Assembly (NCBI RefSeq): GCF_900156425.1
Contig: NZ_FTNO01000004.1
Location: 1 to 64,000 of the forward strand
DNA from: Haladaptatus litoreus
GTDB lineage: Archaea > Halobacteriota > Halobacteria > Halobacteriales > Haladaptataceae
DNA: 64,000 bases
Direction: 5' to 3'
In this document: positions 8,715 to 18,053 of the stretch, in pieces
Numbering within the stretch: position 1 is the stretch's first letter
How the letters are laid out: every line of letters starts with the position of its first letter
Notes under the pieces: model-generated
What the model saw: only the letters and a program-made list of their open reading frames with translations
Databases searched by the model: none
What the model was told of the DNA's origin: nothing
Made by a program: the position numbers and the translations under genes

Positions 8715-9770
8715 ATGAATGTTGGTAAGTTAAAAGATAATCTTCACGATGCGTCAAACGTCCTCGTACTTGCACCTCTGACGCCAGACGGAAACCAGAG
8801 GTATATGGAGCTTTTAGCTCTTCCGCCGGAAAAAAATACAGCTATCGCTGCAGTCACATACACACAGTCACCGGATCAGTGGCTCACTGAGTGGCAACGA
8901 AATATTGGATCGCTTTCACCGGTAACTCAATTTATTCATGCAAGCGGCATGACTCAGTCTGAAACCTTCGACGAACAAGTATCGGATGACGTGGCTATAG
9001 CGATAGCTGATCCAACAGATCCAATGGAGATTATCGTTCCGTTGAGCAAACACTTAAAGAGATGGACGGAAGAAGACAAACAACCGATTGTTTCATTGCA
9101 AACGCTGACCGTTCTCCTCGAATACGTGGATTTCGACACTGCTTTCCGATATCTTCACATCCTCACGCACAGAATTCAGGCTGCGCAGGCAGTCGGTTAT
9201 TTCCAGATAGATCCGGATATTCACGACCCAGAAACTATCAATACGTTGAAAACATTGTTCGATACTGTGATCGAAATTTCTCAAAGTGGTGTCGAGTTGA
9301 CGACAGCACCCGCTTACACACCGGTTGAAACGACAACTGATCAGTCAGCCAAAGATGACTCAAATTCAAAAATATCGACTGGTGGTGCGCTATCGTCCAT
9401 ACGAGCGATGTTATCTGGCTTGTTCAATCAGAAAACGGACGATGCAACCGTTGAGCAAGAAGTCGAACCGGAAACAAACGTCACGAGTGAAACGACAAGA
9501 GTAGAGTCACAAAAACCAGTTAAAGAGTTAGCGGACGAAGAAATGCTGACTGACGAAGAACGAATTCGTTCTCTTCTTATCAAATATGGTGGACGAATGA
9601 AACAAGCAGATATTACGTCGGAAACCTCATGGTCAAAATCAACCGTGAGTCGGAAGCTTTCAAAAATGGAAGAAAATAACGAAATAAAACGCGTCCAAAT
9701 CGGCCGCGGAAATGTTGTTTTCTTGAATGGCTCTGAACCGGAAGCGTCGAAGTCACCTTTTGAGGTCTAA
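8715..9770 (+). CDS. DUF7504-like protein with C-terminal winged helix (351 aa)
   Basis: Residues 1-190 look like a degenerate P-loop/KaiC-like fold of the haloarchaeal DUF7504 type (VLVLAPLTPDG near 17; no Walker A visible). A low-complexity linker (about 195-275) follows. A winged helix-turn-helix lies at about 280-340, with KYGGRMKQADITSETSWSKS followed by TVSRKLSKMEE as recognition helix. A regulator that senses through the N-terminal domain and binds DNA through the wHTH is the natural reading. Its proximity to the kinase and HalX regulator suggests a signalling role, but this is inference. Confidence 0.7.
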   Translation: MNVGKLKDNLHDASNVLVLAPLTPDGNQRYMELLALPPEKNTAIAAVTYTQSPDQWLTEWQRNIGSLSPVTQFIHASGMTQSETFDEQVSDDVAIAIADPTDPMEIIVPLSKHLKRWTEEDKQPIVSLQTLTVLLEYVDFDTAFRYLHILTHRIQAAQAVGYFQIDPDIHDPETINTLKTLFDTVIEISQSGVELTTAPAYTPVETTTDQSAKDDSNSKISTGGALSSIRAMLSGLFNQKTDDATVEQEVEPETNVTSETTRVESQKPVKELADEEMLTDEERIRSLLIKYGGRMKQADITSETSWSKSTVSRKLSKMEENNEIKRVQIGRGNVVFLNGSEPEASKSPFEV

Positions 9771-10199
9771 GCTATAGATTAAGCTCGCTGTATTTGTAAT
9801 CCATCAAAGCACGAGGGGAGTAGAAGTCATGAGCGCTATCTACCCTCGCGGCCGGATTTTCCAACATTGCCTCCGTGCTAGGCATACGTATCGACGTGCG
9901 CACTTGTGATTATTATAGGGATGTTAACGTCTTGTGCATTCCGTAGGCTACTACATCCTAAGTCAACAAGCGAAAACATAATTTGTATAGCTTTTAACCC
10001 ATTATTTAAAAATATAAAAATTAATAATTTATATTAAATAGTATAATTTCTGAGTATTGTGCTATCGAAATGGTGGGGAAAGTCGTGCTAATATTCTTCT
10101 CAATAGTCACATCAACTACTTGGAGGAATAAGTACTATGGCCGGTAGAGAGATAAAGGTATCTTCCCTGATCAATTTCTAATACGTCAGTATTGGTAGC
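9771..10199. other. Intergenic region, no gene seen
   Basis: After the DUF7504-like gene the sequence becomes very AT-rich (about 9980-10050) and holds no convincing ORF. It ends at the left end of a non-autonomous transposon remnant. Confidence 0.4.
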
Positions 10200-10545
10200 G
10201 TGACATCCTCCCGCGCCTGAAGACGCGGGCCTTTCACACCCACCAACGAGCGGTTTGTTGGGATGTTTACGGTTCGCACCCCGACGTGGTGCTGTCACTG
10301 CCACAGTGTCGGTGCTCCTATTGCATCCGGAAAACGGACAAGACTCGGAGTCTGGGGTATTTTGTGTTGGTCTGTGTGTCCGAGGGCTTACGTATTGGAT
10401 AAGGCAAAACATCAAGTCAACTGCTAGTTTTCGGACTGTCGGTAACCGAAGGGTGCTACCATTTGGTTCACGCCGAGTGAGACGCAGAAAGAAAACCTAA
10501 GGCTTTACCGTACTGCGAAAGTGAACAAAGACGGCGATTCATCCA
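10200..10545 (+). mobile_element. Non-autonomous IS200/IS605-like element (tnpB-less)
   Basis: It starts GTGACATCCTCCCGCGCCTG with a CCCGCG/CGCGGG hairpin. It shares scattered blocks with 40976-41345: GGGATGTTTA, CCCCGACG, TTTTGTGTTG, GTCCGAGGGCTTACGTA and an ACGGCGAT near the right end. Neither copy contains a tnpB or tnpA frame. The shared interior suggests a common deletion derivative rather than independent decay. The right end is poorly conserved here. Confidence 0.6.
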
Positions 10546-10672
10546 CGCATGCAATTCTATAAACTGCCTCTTATACAGTTCCTAAGCACCTCCGCAACCA
10601 TTTGCAACAGTCTGAAACAAAATGGGAAAGTTTTATTGGTTTATTAGCCTTTATATCAATAATTAGTTCGTC

Positions 10673-11266
10673 ATGAGTGCTACAGATGCTTCAACAGAAA
10701 CTACGGAGAAAGACAGTGTTGATGACGCGAATATCACCACTGAATTATCGAGGGATAAAATATTCCACATTCTGCAAACACCACGCCGGCGCTACATCCT
10801 CCGATACTTGCAAGATCAAGAAGGTTCTATCCAGATGCGCGACGTTGCTGAACAGGTCGCTGCGTGGGAAAACGATACGACAGTACAAGCTCTCTCGTCG
10901 AAAAAGCGCCAGCGTGTCTATATTCCATTATACCAGACGCACCTGCCAAAGCTCGATGAAGAAGGTATCATCAATTATGATCAGAGCCGTGGAACAGTCG
11001 AGCGAACCGAGGTAGCAAACCAATTTGATCAATACCTCACTACTGACGATCCAGATACTACAGATGATAATGAGATTGATGATCAAATTCCCTGGGAGTC
11101 GTATTATTTTGGAGTTTCACTACTTAGTACACTTCTCCTCGTCGCTTCATTTGTTGGCGTACCCTTGTTTTCTACTCTTCCTTCTGTCGTCATCGGTGGA
11201 AGCATCATCACTATGTTTGCGCTCGTAACATTTTCACAATATGTCGTTGAGTGGAGTAAGAAGTAA
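10673..11266 (+). CDS. Membrane-anchored DUF7344 winged-helix regulator (197 aa)
   Basis: Residues 25-115 form a DUF7344-type winged helix: the conserved start of the fold FHILQTPRRRYILRYL, then VAEQVAAWEND, then YIPLYQTHLPKLDEEGII. After an acidic linker (about 120-140) two hydrophobic segments (about 147-167 and 170-190) predict membrane anchoring with a short basic end. This architecture places a DNA-binding domain at the cytoplasmic face. Target genes are unknown. A cytosolic relative lies at 46200-46676. An upstream TATA-like TTTATTAG/TTTATATC region lies about 25-40 nt before the ATG. Confidence 0.8.
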   Translation: MSATDASTETTEKDSVDDANITTELSRDKIFHILQTPRRRYILRYLQDQEGSIQMRDVAEQVAAWENDTTVQALSSKKRQRVYIPLYQTHLPKLDEEGIINYDQSRGTVERTEVANQFDQYLTTDDPDTTDDNEIDDQIPWESYYFGVSLLSTLLLVASFVGVPLFSTLPSVVIGGSIITMFALVTFSQYVVEWSKK

Positions 11267-11320
11267 CTCAGTTTTATCTCGTACAGTGATTATCCTATAT
11301 TAACTATCTTATCTTAGCCA

Positions 11321-11554
11321 TCACTCAACATTTGTTGCAAGTTCTGTCATCTGGTTTGGTATCTTTCCCGTAATTCCATTTGAAAGTAGGAAAACAGCAT
11401 CCCTGTGAGCGGTTTTTGACCGATGTATGGATGTTGGATAAACCCCCTTGTCTTCGTAGTCTGAAAGAGTGACTCTTTCGCCGGTCCAATCTTCATACTG
11501 GTCTCTTACCTCTAGGAGTAACCCATGAAGGTGAATCAGCTCTTGTTTCTTCAT
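11321..11554 (-). CDS. UPF0058 family protein (77 aa)
   Basis: The opening MKKQELIHLHGLLLEVRDQYE and the later SIHRSKTAHRDAVFLLSNGI are the hallmarks of UPF0058, a small helical archaeal family. Conserved His residues in both motifs suggest metal binding. Function is unknown. A paralogue lies at 17817-18053. The gene is convergent with the DUF7344 gene, with no operon partner. Confidence 0.85.
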   Translation of the reverse strand: MKKQELIHLHGLLLEVRDQYEDWTGERVTLSDYEDKGVYPTSIHRSKTAHRDAVFLLSNGITGKIPNQMTELATNVE

Positions 11555-11762
11555 ATCATAGATGGATAGGTGGTTCAGCCTTAATATCTCCTTAGGCCGA
11601 TAGCAGACATATTTCGGGGGTATTTCAGAAGAACCAAGAAGATTGATGTACCATGTTTAGAGCCGAGTATTATCAACCATTACACATTATCAAACCTAGT
11701 TTATAGTCGAAATAGCCGCATTATCATGTTATTAACTAATATCGTGTAGACATAACACGGTG

Positions 11763-12068
11763 ATGACTATGTACGACTTGACTGGCTTCCAACGAGACCT
11801 GTTGTATGTCATCAACGGTCTGTCTGAACCACACGGACTAGCAATTAAAGAAGAACTGGAAGATTACTATGAGAAAGATATTCATCATGGTCGACTCTAT
11901 CCAAACCTGGATACTCTCGTCGATAAAGGACTAGTCGAGAAAGGTCAGGTTGATCGTCGGACAAACTACTATACTTTGACCCGGCGGGGCCAACGAGAGA
12001 TTGAAGCACGCAGTGAATGGGAAGCACAATACATTGGCGACGAAGAAGCGGTTGAAGCAGCGGACTGA
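11763..12068 (+). CDS. PadR family transcriptional regulator (101 aa)
   Basis: The winged helix of PadR type spans residues 5-85: LTGFQRDLLYVINGL, then HGLAIKEELE, HGRLYPNLDTLVDKGLVEKG and the wing RRTNYYTLTRRG. It lacks the C-terminal dimerisation helix bundle of long PadR proteins, as usual for haloarchaeal short forms. A second PadR with the same HGRLYPNLDTL core lies at 14614-14970, with tfb between them. ATG at 11769 is an alternative start; a GTG at 11760 is less likely. Confidence 0.87.
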   Translation: MTMYDLTGFQRDLLYVINGLSEPHGLAIKEELEDYYEKDIHHGRLYPNLDTLVDKGLVEKGQVDRRTNYYTLTRRGQREIEARSEWEAQYIGDEEAVEAAD

Positions 12069-12179
12069 CGCCACCCTTAGTGTGAAGGGGTTTATCGCCA
12101 TATTTTGCATACTGATAAAAATTAAAATTCTCATTTATTAATATATAATTTTCCACATGAAGTAGAAGTCAAATACTCT

Positions 12180-12390
12180 TTGTTACTCTCCCCGGCTTCT
12201 CAATCCCTATACAGCCTCTTTTCCTTGCTGGTCGCGGATGGCTTTTTGAAGCAATCCGCTTGGAGAGAGATGTGGGAACAGCACAAACCGATGTTAGCGA
12301 GAGTGTTCTGGGGCGGCGGTTTCTGGGTACACTCGTTCTATGCGGGGATGACCGGGGAAATGTGCAGTCGGACTGTGGCGCGGTGCGTGA
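12180..12390 (+). pseudogene. Remnant of an IS200-type TnpA (C-terminal part)
   Basis: In frame, the stretch FWGGGFWVHSFYAGMTGE followed by SRTVARC resembles the end of IS200/IS605 Y1 transposases, where a tyrosine in RYV or RYI is catalytic; here the codon gives Cys. The N-terminal HUH half is absent. The frame stops making sense exactly where the next element begins (TGACCTCCTCCACGCCG), so a later insertion appears to have cut it. Confidence 0.45.
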
Positions 12391-12795
12391 CCTCCTCCAC
12401 GCCGTAAACGGCGTGGCATCCCACCATGGGATATCGGCCAGCTGCCTTCAAGGTTCTAACCCGCACTCTCACAGGAACCGGCGGCACACCGGGGGAACCT
12501 CTCGGTTTAACTCCCGTGATAGGGCTATGACCCGGTCACACAGGCCCCATCTCCGACCGAGTCATCGGCATACGTGTATTTTCTGGCATGACTCTCTCCA
12601 CCGGAGTAGAAGGTTAAAACAAGAGATACAGACCCTTAAACGCATTGGAAACGGATATCCGTCCATCGACGGTAGTGTGTCGTCCCGGCCTACCGTTCGA
12701 CCCGCGCCTGAAGACGCGCGTATGCACTAAAAACTACTATCAAGCTTATGCGATTCACCCTCGGGGTCAAGCCCCGAGGCATTCTCGCTGTATTT
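12385..12795. mobile_element. Nested tnpB-less element remnants
   Basis: A left-end-like TGACCTCCTCCACGCCG hairpin begins the region. A CGCGCCTGAAGACGCGCG palindrome lies near 12702-12720 and CCTCGGGGTCAAGCCCCGAGG near 12758-12780, the palindrome type of the 3961-5343 element. No transposase frame survives inside. At least two generations of elements appear stacked here, between a TnpA fragment and an IS5 fragment. Confidence 0.5.
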
Positions 12796-12808
12796 TCTGT
12801 AGAACCTG

Positions 12809-13051
12809 TCAAATAGCCATCTCCAGGCGGCCGAACACCTTGCAGAGTGTCGAGGGTACAAGGATCGAATTGAGATCGAGGGCGCCACAGACGTAGGGCA
12901 TCTCGATGAGTTCGTCAACGAGATTTGGGTACGTGGCAGTCTTCTTGATCTTCAGACGGGGCAAGACGAATGTACGCAGAGCGTGAACCCCTTCCGCGAA
13001 TAGCGAGTCGAAAACCATGCCACAGCACGGCGAGCCAGCACCATAACACAT
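12809..13051 (-). pseudogene. N-terminal fragment of an IS5-family transposase
   Basis: The 80-residue frame contains FVLPRLKIKKTATYPNLVDE and MPYVCGALDLNS, then STLCKVFGRLEMAI, which I recognise as the N-terminal region of a haloarchaeal IS5-family transposase. Full-length proteins are several times longer and carry a DDE domain; all of that is missing. The frame is cut near 12800, where tnpB-less element remnants begin. It cannot be active. Confidence 0.6.
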
Positions 13052-13316
13052 TCAGTGAACTGGAGAGGTTGTGACTTCGGGAGCGTTCCATCTCCCCTCG
13101 CGCTACTCATGCGTCGTGTTTCTCAGCAAGGGTTTCAATAACGCAAAAATTTCCACTCCAACGTGCCAGGTGCGTCAGGTGGCTAGTTCACCAGAATTTG
13201 CCGTATGGTATATATAAAAGATTCTATATTATCTATAAACGACTGCAGTCATCGACTTTTCCCATGATTACACTATTATTTTGTATGTGTGTTACTCACA
13301 AAGGCTCATCCGGGGG

Positions 13317-13324
13317 TTTAAATG
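13317..13324 (+). promoter_or_regulatory. TATA-like box of tfb
   Basis: CCGGGGG precedes TTTAAATG, and the start codon used for tfb lies 31 nt downstream of the box start. This spacing fits a leaderless transcript and is one reason for choosing the ATG at 13348 over the earlier in-frame start at 13198. Confidence 0.5.
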
Positions 13325-13347
13325 TTTGCTGTGATAATAGAATAACG

Positions 13348-14304
13348 ATGAAACGGTCCACTCGCCAACGGGAGCGCGCCGCGCAGCAAACCGAAACCGA
13401 GGAGGAGGGGGTTAAAAGCTGTCCCGAATGCGGGTCGGAGAGTCTTGTCAACAGCCCTGATCAGTCCGAAATAGTCTGTGATGACTGTGGGCTGGTCGTT
13501 GAAGAAGACCACGTCGACCGCGGGCCAGAATGGCGCGCGTTCAACCACAGCGAGCGACAGAGTAAATCTCGCGTGGGTGCACCGACCACGCAGACGATGC
13601 ATGATAAAGGATTGACCACAACTATCGACTGGAAAAATCAAGACGCATATGGTCGGTCGTTGTCGTCAGAAAAGCGCAGTCAGATGCATCGTCTGCGAAA
13701 ATGGCAAGAGCGTATTCGGACGAAAGACGCAGGCGAGCGTAACCTTCAGTTTGCACTTTCCGAGATAGACCGAATGGCTTCCGCGCTTGGTGTACCCCGA
13801 TCGGTACGTGAAGTCGCCTCAGTTATTTACCGGCGAGCACTCTCCGAAGATCTCATCCGCGGACGTTCTATTGAGGGCGTTGCAACGAGTACGCTATATG
13901 CTGCTTGTCGGCAGGAAGGGATCCCACGAAGTCTCGAGGAGGTCGCAGAAGTGTCTCGAGTAGATCAGAAAGAAATTGGGCGAACATACCGCTACATTTC
14001 ACAGGAACTTGGACTAGAGATGAGGCCAGTTGATCCCAAGCAGTATGTTCCCCGGTTCTGCTCGGATCTCGGTGTCTCTGAAGAAGTTCAGTCAAAGGCA
14101 AACGAAATCATCGATACAACTGCAGAGCAAGGACTGCTCTCGGGTAAATCACCGACTGGATACGCTGCCGCTGCCATCTATGCCGCTTCGCTGCTATGTA
14201 ACGAGAAGAAAACGCAGCGCGAGGTTGCTGACGTTGCGCAGGTGACCGAGGTAACCATCCGAAATCGGTATCAAGAGCAGATCGAGGCACTTGGTATTCA
14301 CTGA
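13348..14304 (+). CDS. tfb: Transcription initiation factor TFB (TFIIB homologue, 318 aa)
   Basis: An N-terminal zinc ribbon (C25, C28, C44, C47) is followed by the B-finger [11 protein letters not shown] (59-69) and two cyclin-like repeats (about 120-210 and 215-310). The second ends with a helix-turn-helix that would contact the BRE ([16 protein letters not shown]). TFB recruits RNA polymerase to TBP-bound promoters. Haloarchaea carry several TFBs, and plasmid-borne ones can direct subsets of genes. The length is normal. An in-frame start at 13198 would add 50 non-conserved residues. Two PadR genes flank it. Confidence 0.95.
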   Translation: MKRSTRQRERAAQQTETEEEGVKSCPECGSESLVNSPDQSEIVCDDCGLVVEEDHVDRGPEWRAFNHSERQSKSRVGAPTTQTMHDKGLTTTIDWKNQDAYGRSLSSEKRSQMHRLRKWQERIRTKDAGERNLQFALSEIDRMASALGVPRSVREVASVIYRRALSEDLIRGRSIEGVATSTLYAACRQEGIPRSLEEVAEVSRVDQKEIGRTYRYISQELGLEMRPVDPKQYVPRFCSDLGVSEEVQSKANEIIDTTAEQGLLSGKSPTGYAAAAIYAASLLCNEKKTQREVADVAQVTEVTIRNRYQEQIEALGIH

Positions 14305-14613
14305 AAATTCTAGCGATTTCTATATGGACTCCACGCATTGTGGGTGGAGCCTCCTGTCTCCACGATGCGTGGTATGAATCGGTAACATCTGCACTAGACT
14401 CTTTCTCTCATCATCTACTGCTTAGTTATATATGACTAGCAAAACAGTCCGCTAATTCCAGGATGTTACTAAAATTACAATCAGAAGCGATCCTTTCACC
14501 ATCATCCGGGACTAGATGATGATGGATATATAATATTCTCAACAAAGGGCCTAAATATTGTCCTGAGTAGGAAGTTTTATATCCTTTGTCAATTAATATC
14601 ATGATGAGATACC
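14305..14613. other. Intergenic region with stem-loop
   Basis: Just after tfb, CTCCACGCATTGTGGGTGGAG (about 14330-14350) and CTCCACGATGCGTGG can form overlapping hairpins, either a terminator or a transposon-end scar. The rest is AT-rich, with AGTTTTATATCC at about 14572-14583, 30-40 nt before the PadR start and a probable TATA region. Confidence 0.4.
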
Positions 14614-14970
14614 ATGTCAGAGGCAAAAACAGTCCCGGACACGTCAACGGTTCGCAGTCTCACAGCATTTCAACAGAACGTTCTGCTAGTTCTGGCTGAG
14701 GAGTCCCGATACGGTCTTGCAATCAAGCGTGAACTAGAAAGCTTCTACAACGAGGAAGTAAATCACGGTCGTTTGTACCCCAACCTTGACACGCTTATCG
14801 AGCTCGGATTAGCTGAAAAGAGTGAACTCGACAAGCGAACAAACGAGTATTCTATTACCGAAGATGGACATGCCGCCCTGCTTGACTTGTTTGAGTGGCG
14901 GTTCCAGAAATTCATAACGAATGACGAGCGCGCAGAGCAAATTCGCGAACTGCTTGAAACACAGCAGTAA
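14614..14970 (+). CDS. PadR family transcriptional regulator (118 aa)
   Basis: The PadR winged helix lies at about 15-95: LTAFQQNVLLVLAEESRYG, AIKRELESFY, HGRLYPNLDTLIELGLAEKS and the wing KRTNEYSITEDG. A short C-terminal helix (about 95-118) follows. It is a diverged paralogue of the 11763-12068 protein with an extra N-terminal extension. Ligand and targets are unknown; PadR proteins are usually repressors. Confidence 0.88.
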   Translation: MSEAKTVPDTSTVRSLTAFQQNVLLVLAEESRYGLAIKRELESFYNEEVNHGRLYPNLDTLIELGLAEKSELDKRTNEYSITEDGHAALLDLFEWRFQKFITNDERAEQIRELLETQQ

Positions 14971-15149
14971 CCTTTCCTCAAGCTGAACACAGACTACTTT
15001 TCGTTCCTAAATTCAAAGGTAAATAGTTGCCATTATGGCGAGAATTAGTTTCCCAAATATTCAACTACAAGTGTGAGCACAAGCTCACGCAGTTCGTTGC
15101 TGCCCTAAAGTCGCATCCGAGCTGTCTTAACTTCTTGATAGTTGAGTTG

Positions 15150-15584
15150 CTACTCTATTTCAAAGAGAAGGTCTCTGATTTCCTCCCCATCCATTCCGTC
15201 AAGTGCGTCGAGTCCAGCTTGTACGACTAGTGGGTAAAAGTGTCTATTCTTCTCCAGCTCGTCTCCAAACGAGCGTTCATACGCTAAATTGAGCTCTTTA
15301 TATCGAAAGTCTAGTTCTGATCGCTGATTCTCTGGGAGATACATATACGTCCCAACCTGCGTATCTTTTACGCTCATTGGTTTTGACGGTTTGGACGAAT
15401 TTGATCGTTCGTCTGATTCGCCCGTTTCGGACGATTCAACATGTTTGTCAGAGGTAGATGATTCTGTTACTGTATCCGATGCTGATTGTTGTCCTCTGTC
15501 AGCGCGGTTCGGCGGTTCGGATTGTTGGTCACGTTGTTTGCGACGTCGTCGACGAAGACGGTCTGCTCTGCTTTCGTCGCTCAT
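15150..15584 (-). CDS. ParA partner protein, DUF8160-like (144 aa)
   Basis: The N-terminal 15 residues are very basic (RADRLRRRRRKQRDQQ). A long Ser/Thr-rich disordered stretch (about 20-70) follows, then a structured C-terminal domain (75-144) with VGTYMYLPENQRSELDFRY. The ATG overlaps the parA stop by four bases (ATGA), so the two are translationally coupled. In haloarchaeal plasmids such small downstream proteins are the likely centromere-binding partners of ParA. I see no ParB nuclease or HTH signature, so the role is inferred from context and layout. Confidence 0.7.
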   Translation of the reverse strand: MSDESRADRLRRRRRKQRDQQSEPPNRADRGQQSASDTVTESSTSDKHVESSETGESDERSNSSKPSKPMSVKDTQVGTYMYLPENQRSELDFRYKELNLAYERSFGDELEKNRHFYPLVVQAGLDALDGMDGEEIRDLLFEIE

Positions 15585-16372
15585 GCCGTCACCTCAACAA
15601 GGCCGAGACGCCGTTCTAAGTCTTCGGCGATAGCAAGGAATTCTGCGGTCATGTCGCATTCTTCTTCGAATTCAAAAACTGAACAGCCAGCAGAAAACGC
15701 TCGCTGGAGCGTGACGCGCTTTCGAATTTTCCACACTGGAATGTCGGAAAACGCCTCCTCAAACCACGCGAGCATCGATTTTGCCTCATTAGTTGTTTCG
15801 ATGCGGTTAGCTACGACGCCGAGGTCACGAACGTGCGTGTCATACTCTGCTTCGAGTACCTCCATTTGGTCGAACAGGATTTCAAGCGCACGTTTGCTTG
15901 TTGATTCGGCCAAGGCGGGAATAAGAACGTTTCCAGCTGTCAATAGTGCGTTGTCAGTAAGATTACCGAGATAGGGTGGGCAATCAATAATGATGACGTC
16001 GTACTCGGTGTTGAGGCTATCAATAACCTGTCCTAAACGTTCCCGGCCCCGCATAGCCATTGTGAGCTCGGGCTCGATACTAGTCATATCGATATTACTT
16101 GGGAGAACGTCCATTTCTGGGTGGGACGAAATGAGTGCGTCGATATCTTCCCGCGCCTTATGATCGGTTAAGGCGTCAAATAGGGTCGGTGGTTGCGCTT
16201 CGTATTCCTCTTCCAATCCTAATCCTTCAGTGGCGTTTCCCTGGGGATCGAGGTCAATGAAGAGAACGTCATGTCCCTGTTGGTTCAACGCCCCCGCGAC
16301 ATTGATCGCGACCGTAGTTTTGCCAACCCCACCCTTCTGGTTCGAGATGGCGATTTTTTCTGTGTCGGACAT
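15581..16372 (-). CDS. parA: ParA family ATPase, plasmid partitioning (263 aa)
   Basis: The deviant Walker A motif KGGVGKTT lies near residue 15 (ISNQKGGVGKTTVAINVA), with DLDPQGNAT as Walker A' (about 41) and IIIDCPPYLG as Walker B (about 127). This is the soluble Soj/ParA type. It would drive segregation of a replicon together with the coupled downstream protein. The start is the ATG at 16372 (MSDTEK); TATATAATT-type sequence lies about 25-35 nt upstream. An upstream TTG would add four residues. No ParB-box repeats are obvious nearby. Confidence 0.92.
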   Translation of the reverse strand: MSDTEKIAISNQKGGVGKTTVAINVAGALNQQGHDVLFIDLDPQGNATEGLGLEEEYEAQPPTLFDALTDHKAREDIDALISSHPEMDVLPSNIDMTSIEPELTMAMRGRERLGQVIDSLNTEYDVIIIDCPPYLGNLTDNALLTAGNVLIPALAESTSKRALEILFDQMEVLEAEYDTHVRDLGVVANRIETTNEAKSMLAWFEEAFSDIPVWKIRKRVTLQRAFSAGCSVFEFEEECDMTAEFLAIAEDLERRLGLVEVTA

Positions 16373-16395
16373 ACGAATCGTCAAAACCGTCCAAA

Positions 16396-16407
16396 TTATA
16401 TAAAACC
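16396..16407 (-). promoter_or_regulatory. TATA-like box of parA
   Basis: On the complement the sequence reads TTTTATATAATT, 24-35 nt before the parA ATG. This is a typical spacing for a leaderless haloarchaeal promoter. Confidence 0.5.
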
Positions 16408-16589
16408 GCGTCAGACACTCGGAAAGAACTCTGATGTGATGCCACAGATGCTAATGAGCTAGTGTACGAATAGAATACACTTGGATTATGTATCAAAGCC
16501 AAATTTGATACCGTAAGGTTTTGATGAAAAAACTAGCACAAACAGTTTTGCTAGCCAAGATATGATATAGTAGATTGAACACAGGTGCT

Positions 16590-17540
16590 CCGGCCTCCTC
16601 CGCAAAGAGCGAGTGAACAACCCCTCCCTACTCGCGCCCTCCGGGCCCTGTTTAAGTGTGGCATTTCCTACTTCTACGACGCACTTTGTAGGAACCACTA
16701 TGGCTCCTGTCGGGAGCCCAGTCTCCACAGGTGTTCGCAGTGAACTATTCCCACGTTTAAAGCTCACGAAAAAAGTTGTTCCACGCCGCATCCCGATCCA
16801 CTTCGAAGTCGCACGCGGGACAAGAATGTTCGCGTATCCACAATGGTTTGGCCGTCTCAACGCTACACGTAGCACATTCCTTGATCGTCCCTCAGGTTCG
16901 ACCGCCATGAAGCGCGTGCCTTTGCGTTCTCACCTGTAGTCGAGCATCCATCGGACGGTGTGTCATGCCGCAGTCGCCATGCTGCGACTGTTTGGCGGTG
17001 ATTCGAGCATCCCTCACGTCGAAATCTTCGACCGCTACGAGGTTGTACTCTCGGGCATAGTACGCCGAAAGCCGATGGGGAAAGTCACGTCGCTTACGCT
17101 TGATGCGCTGATGGCATTTCGCAATACGACCACATTTTTCTCCCCGTTGTTCGAGCCGTGTTCTTTCCGCGAGAGTTTTCAGTGCTCGAATTCCTGACAC
17201 TCCTGTTCATCCGAGAGTCGAGCGACCCGACGGCGACCCCGTCTGTGTCGCGAGCTTACTTCAGAATCCCTACGTCGATAACTACCACGTCCGTGGGTCC
17301 GGTAGGTTTCCCTAGTGATTCGTGGTCTACTTCGACGCCGAAGGTAGCGAACCACTCGCCAGTTGATTTTTTGAACGTGATTTCTTTGATCGTCGCCTCG
17401 TCGGGGAGTGGGTGGAGTCGGTGGGAATGTCTGCGAGTTTCGACTGGGCAACAGGGTCTGACCACTCTTTTTATCGAGTTCGAAGCCAGAACGTGAAACT
17501 GTGGAACTCCGTGGTGATTTCCACCGAAGCCCACCGACTT
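16590..17540 (-). pseudogene. tnpB: Decayed tnpB of an IS1341-type element
   Basis: On the complement, scattered frames give TnpB landmarks in order: KSTGEWFATFGVEVD, then VVVIDVGILK (RuvC D), KRKRRDFPHRLSAYYAREYN and LVAVEDFDVRD (RuvC E). Near 16790-16660 the zinc-finger and NAAWN regions are still readable at the nucleotide level, with stops. Several frameshifts separate these blocks. The segment at about 16600-16750 resembles tnpB 3' ends. The protein is inactive. Confidence 0.8.
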
Positions 17541-17816
17541 TGTAGCTCTGCTCTTTGAAGGTTTTACTAGGGGTATCCCCGGATTTTTTGGATAAAGAAC
17601 TGATCTTTTACTAAATAATTTTATTTATAGTCCTTTCTATGAGGTTCTCATTCTGTTGTATATCGAAATTTTAACGATTTATAATCATAGTTTTATAAAT
17701 TAATTTATTTATTGTAATATAAGTGCTAATAGATACCCTGCGGGTAAAATGACTATTCGTGTGCCAATGAGACTCAAAGTAATACTATAGGGCTCGAGTC
17801 AGTAGTTGACTTCGCG
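17541..17816. other. Very AT-rich intergenic region
   Basis: No gene is seen. ACTATAGGG lies about 25-35 nt before the UPF0058 ATG at 17817 and could serve as promoter. Confidence 0.3.
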
Positions 17817-18053
17817 ATGAAAAAACAAGAGCTCATTCACCTGCACGGACTGCTTTCAGAAGTACGTGACCGATTTGAAAGACAAACCGATTCCCCACTC
17901 GACTTCTCAAATTACACCAATCAAACTACACGACCCACTTCTATTCACCACTCGAAAAACGATCACCGTGAGGCAGTGCTCACCTTAGCCAATGGTCTTA
18001 CTACCGAAATGGAAGACACAGAGTCAGAGACCGTCGTTCCCCACGCTGATTGA
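17817..18053 (+). CDS. UPF0058 family protein (78 aa)
   Basis: The protein starts MKKQELIHLHGLLSEVRDRFE and has SIHHSKNDHREAVLTLANGL near residue 42, matching the 11321-11554 paralogue motif for motif, with the same His-rich positions. The function is unknown. It lies alone between a dead tnpB and an ISH3 fragment. Two divergent copies within 6.5 kb suggest old duplication or separate acquisition. Confidence 0.85.
   Translation: MKKQELIHLHGLLSEVRDRFERQTDSPLDFSNYTNQTTRPTSIHHSKNDHREAVLTLANGLTTEMEDTESETVVPHAD

Noticed and set aside
12260..12730. 156-residue plus-strand frame
   Set aside because: It runs across two transposon remnants and hairpins, with no conserved motif.
14330..14375. Stem-loop after tfb as an rRNA-like or riboswitch element
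   Set aside because: It is a simple GTGG/CCAC hairpin pair, more like a terminator or IS-end scar; nothing supports ligand sensing.
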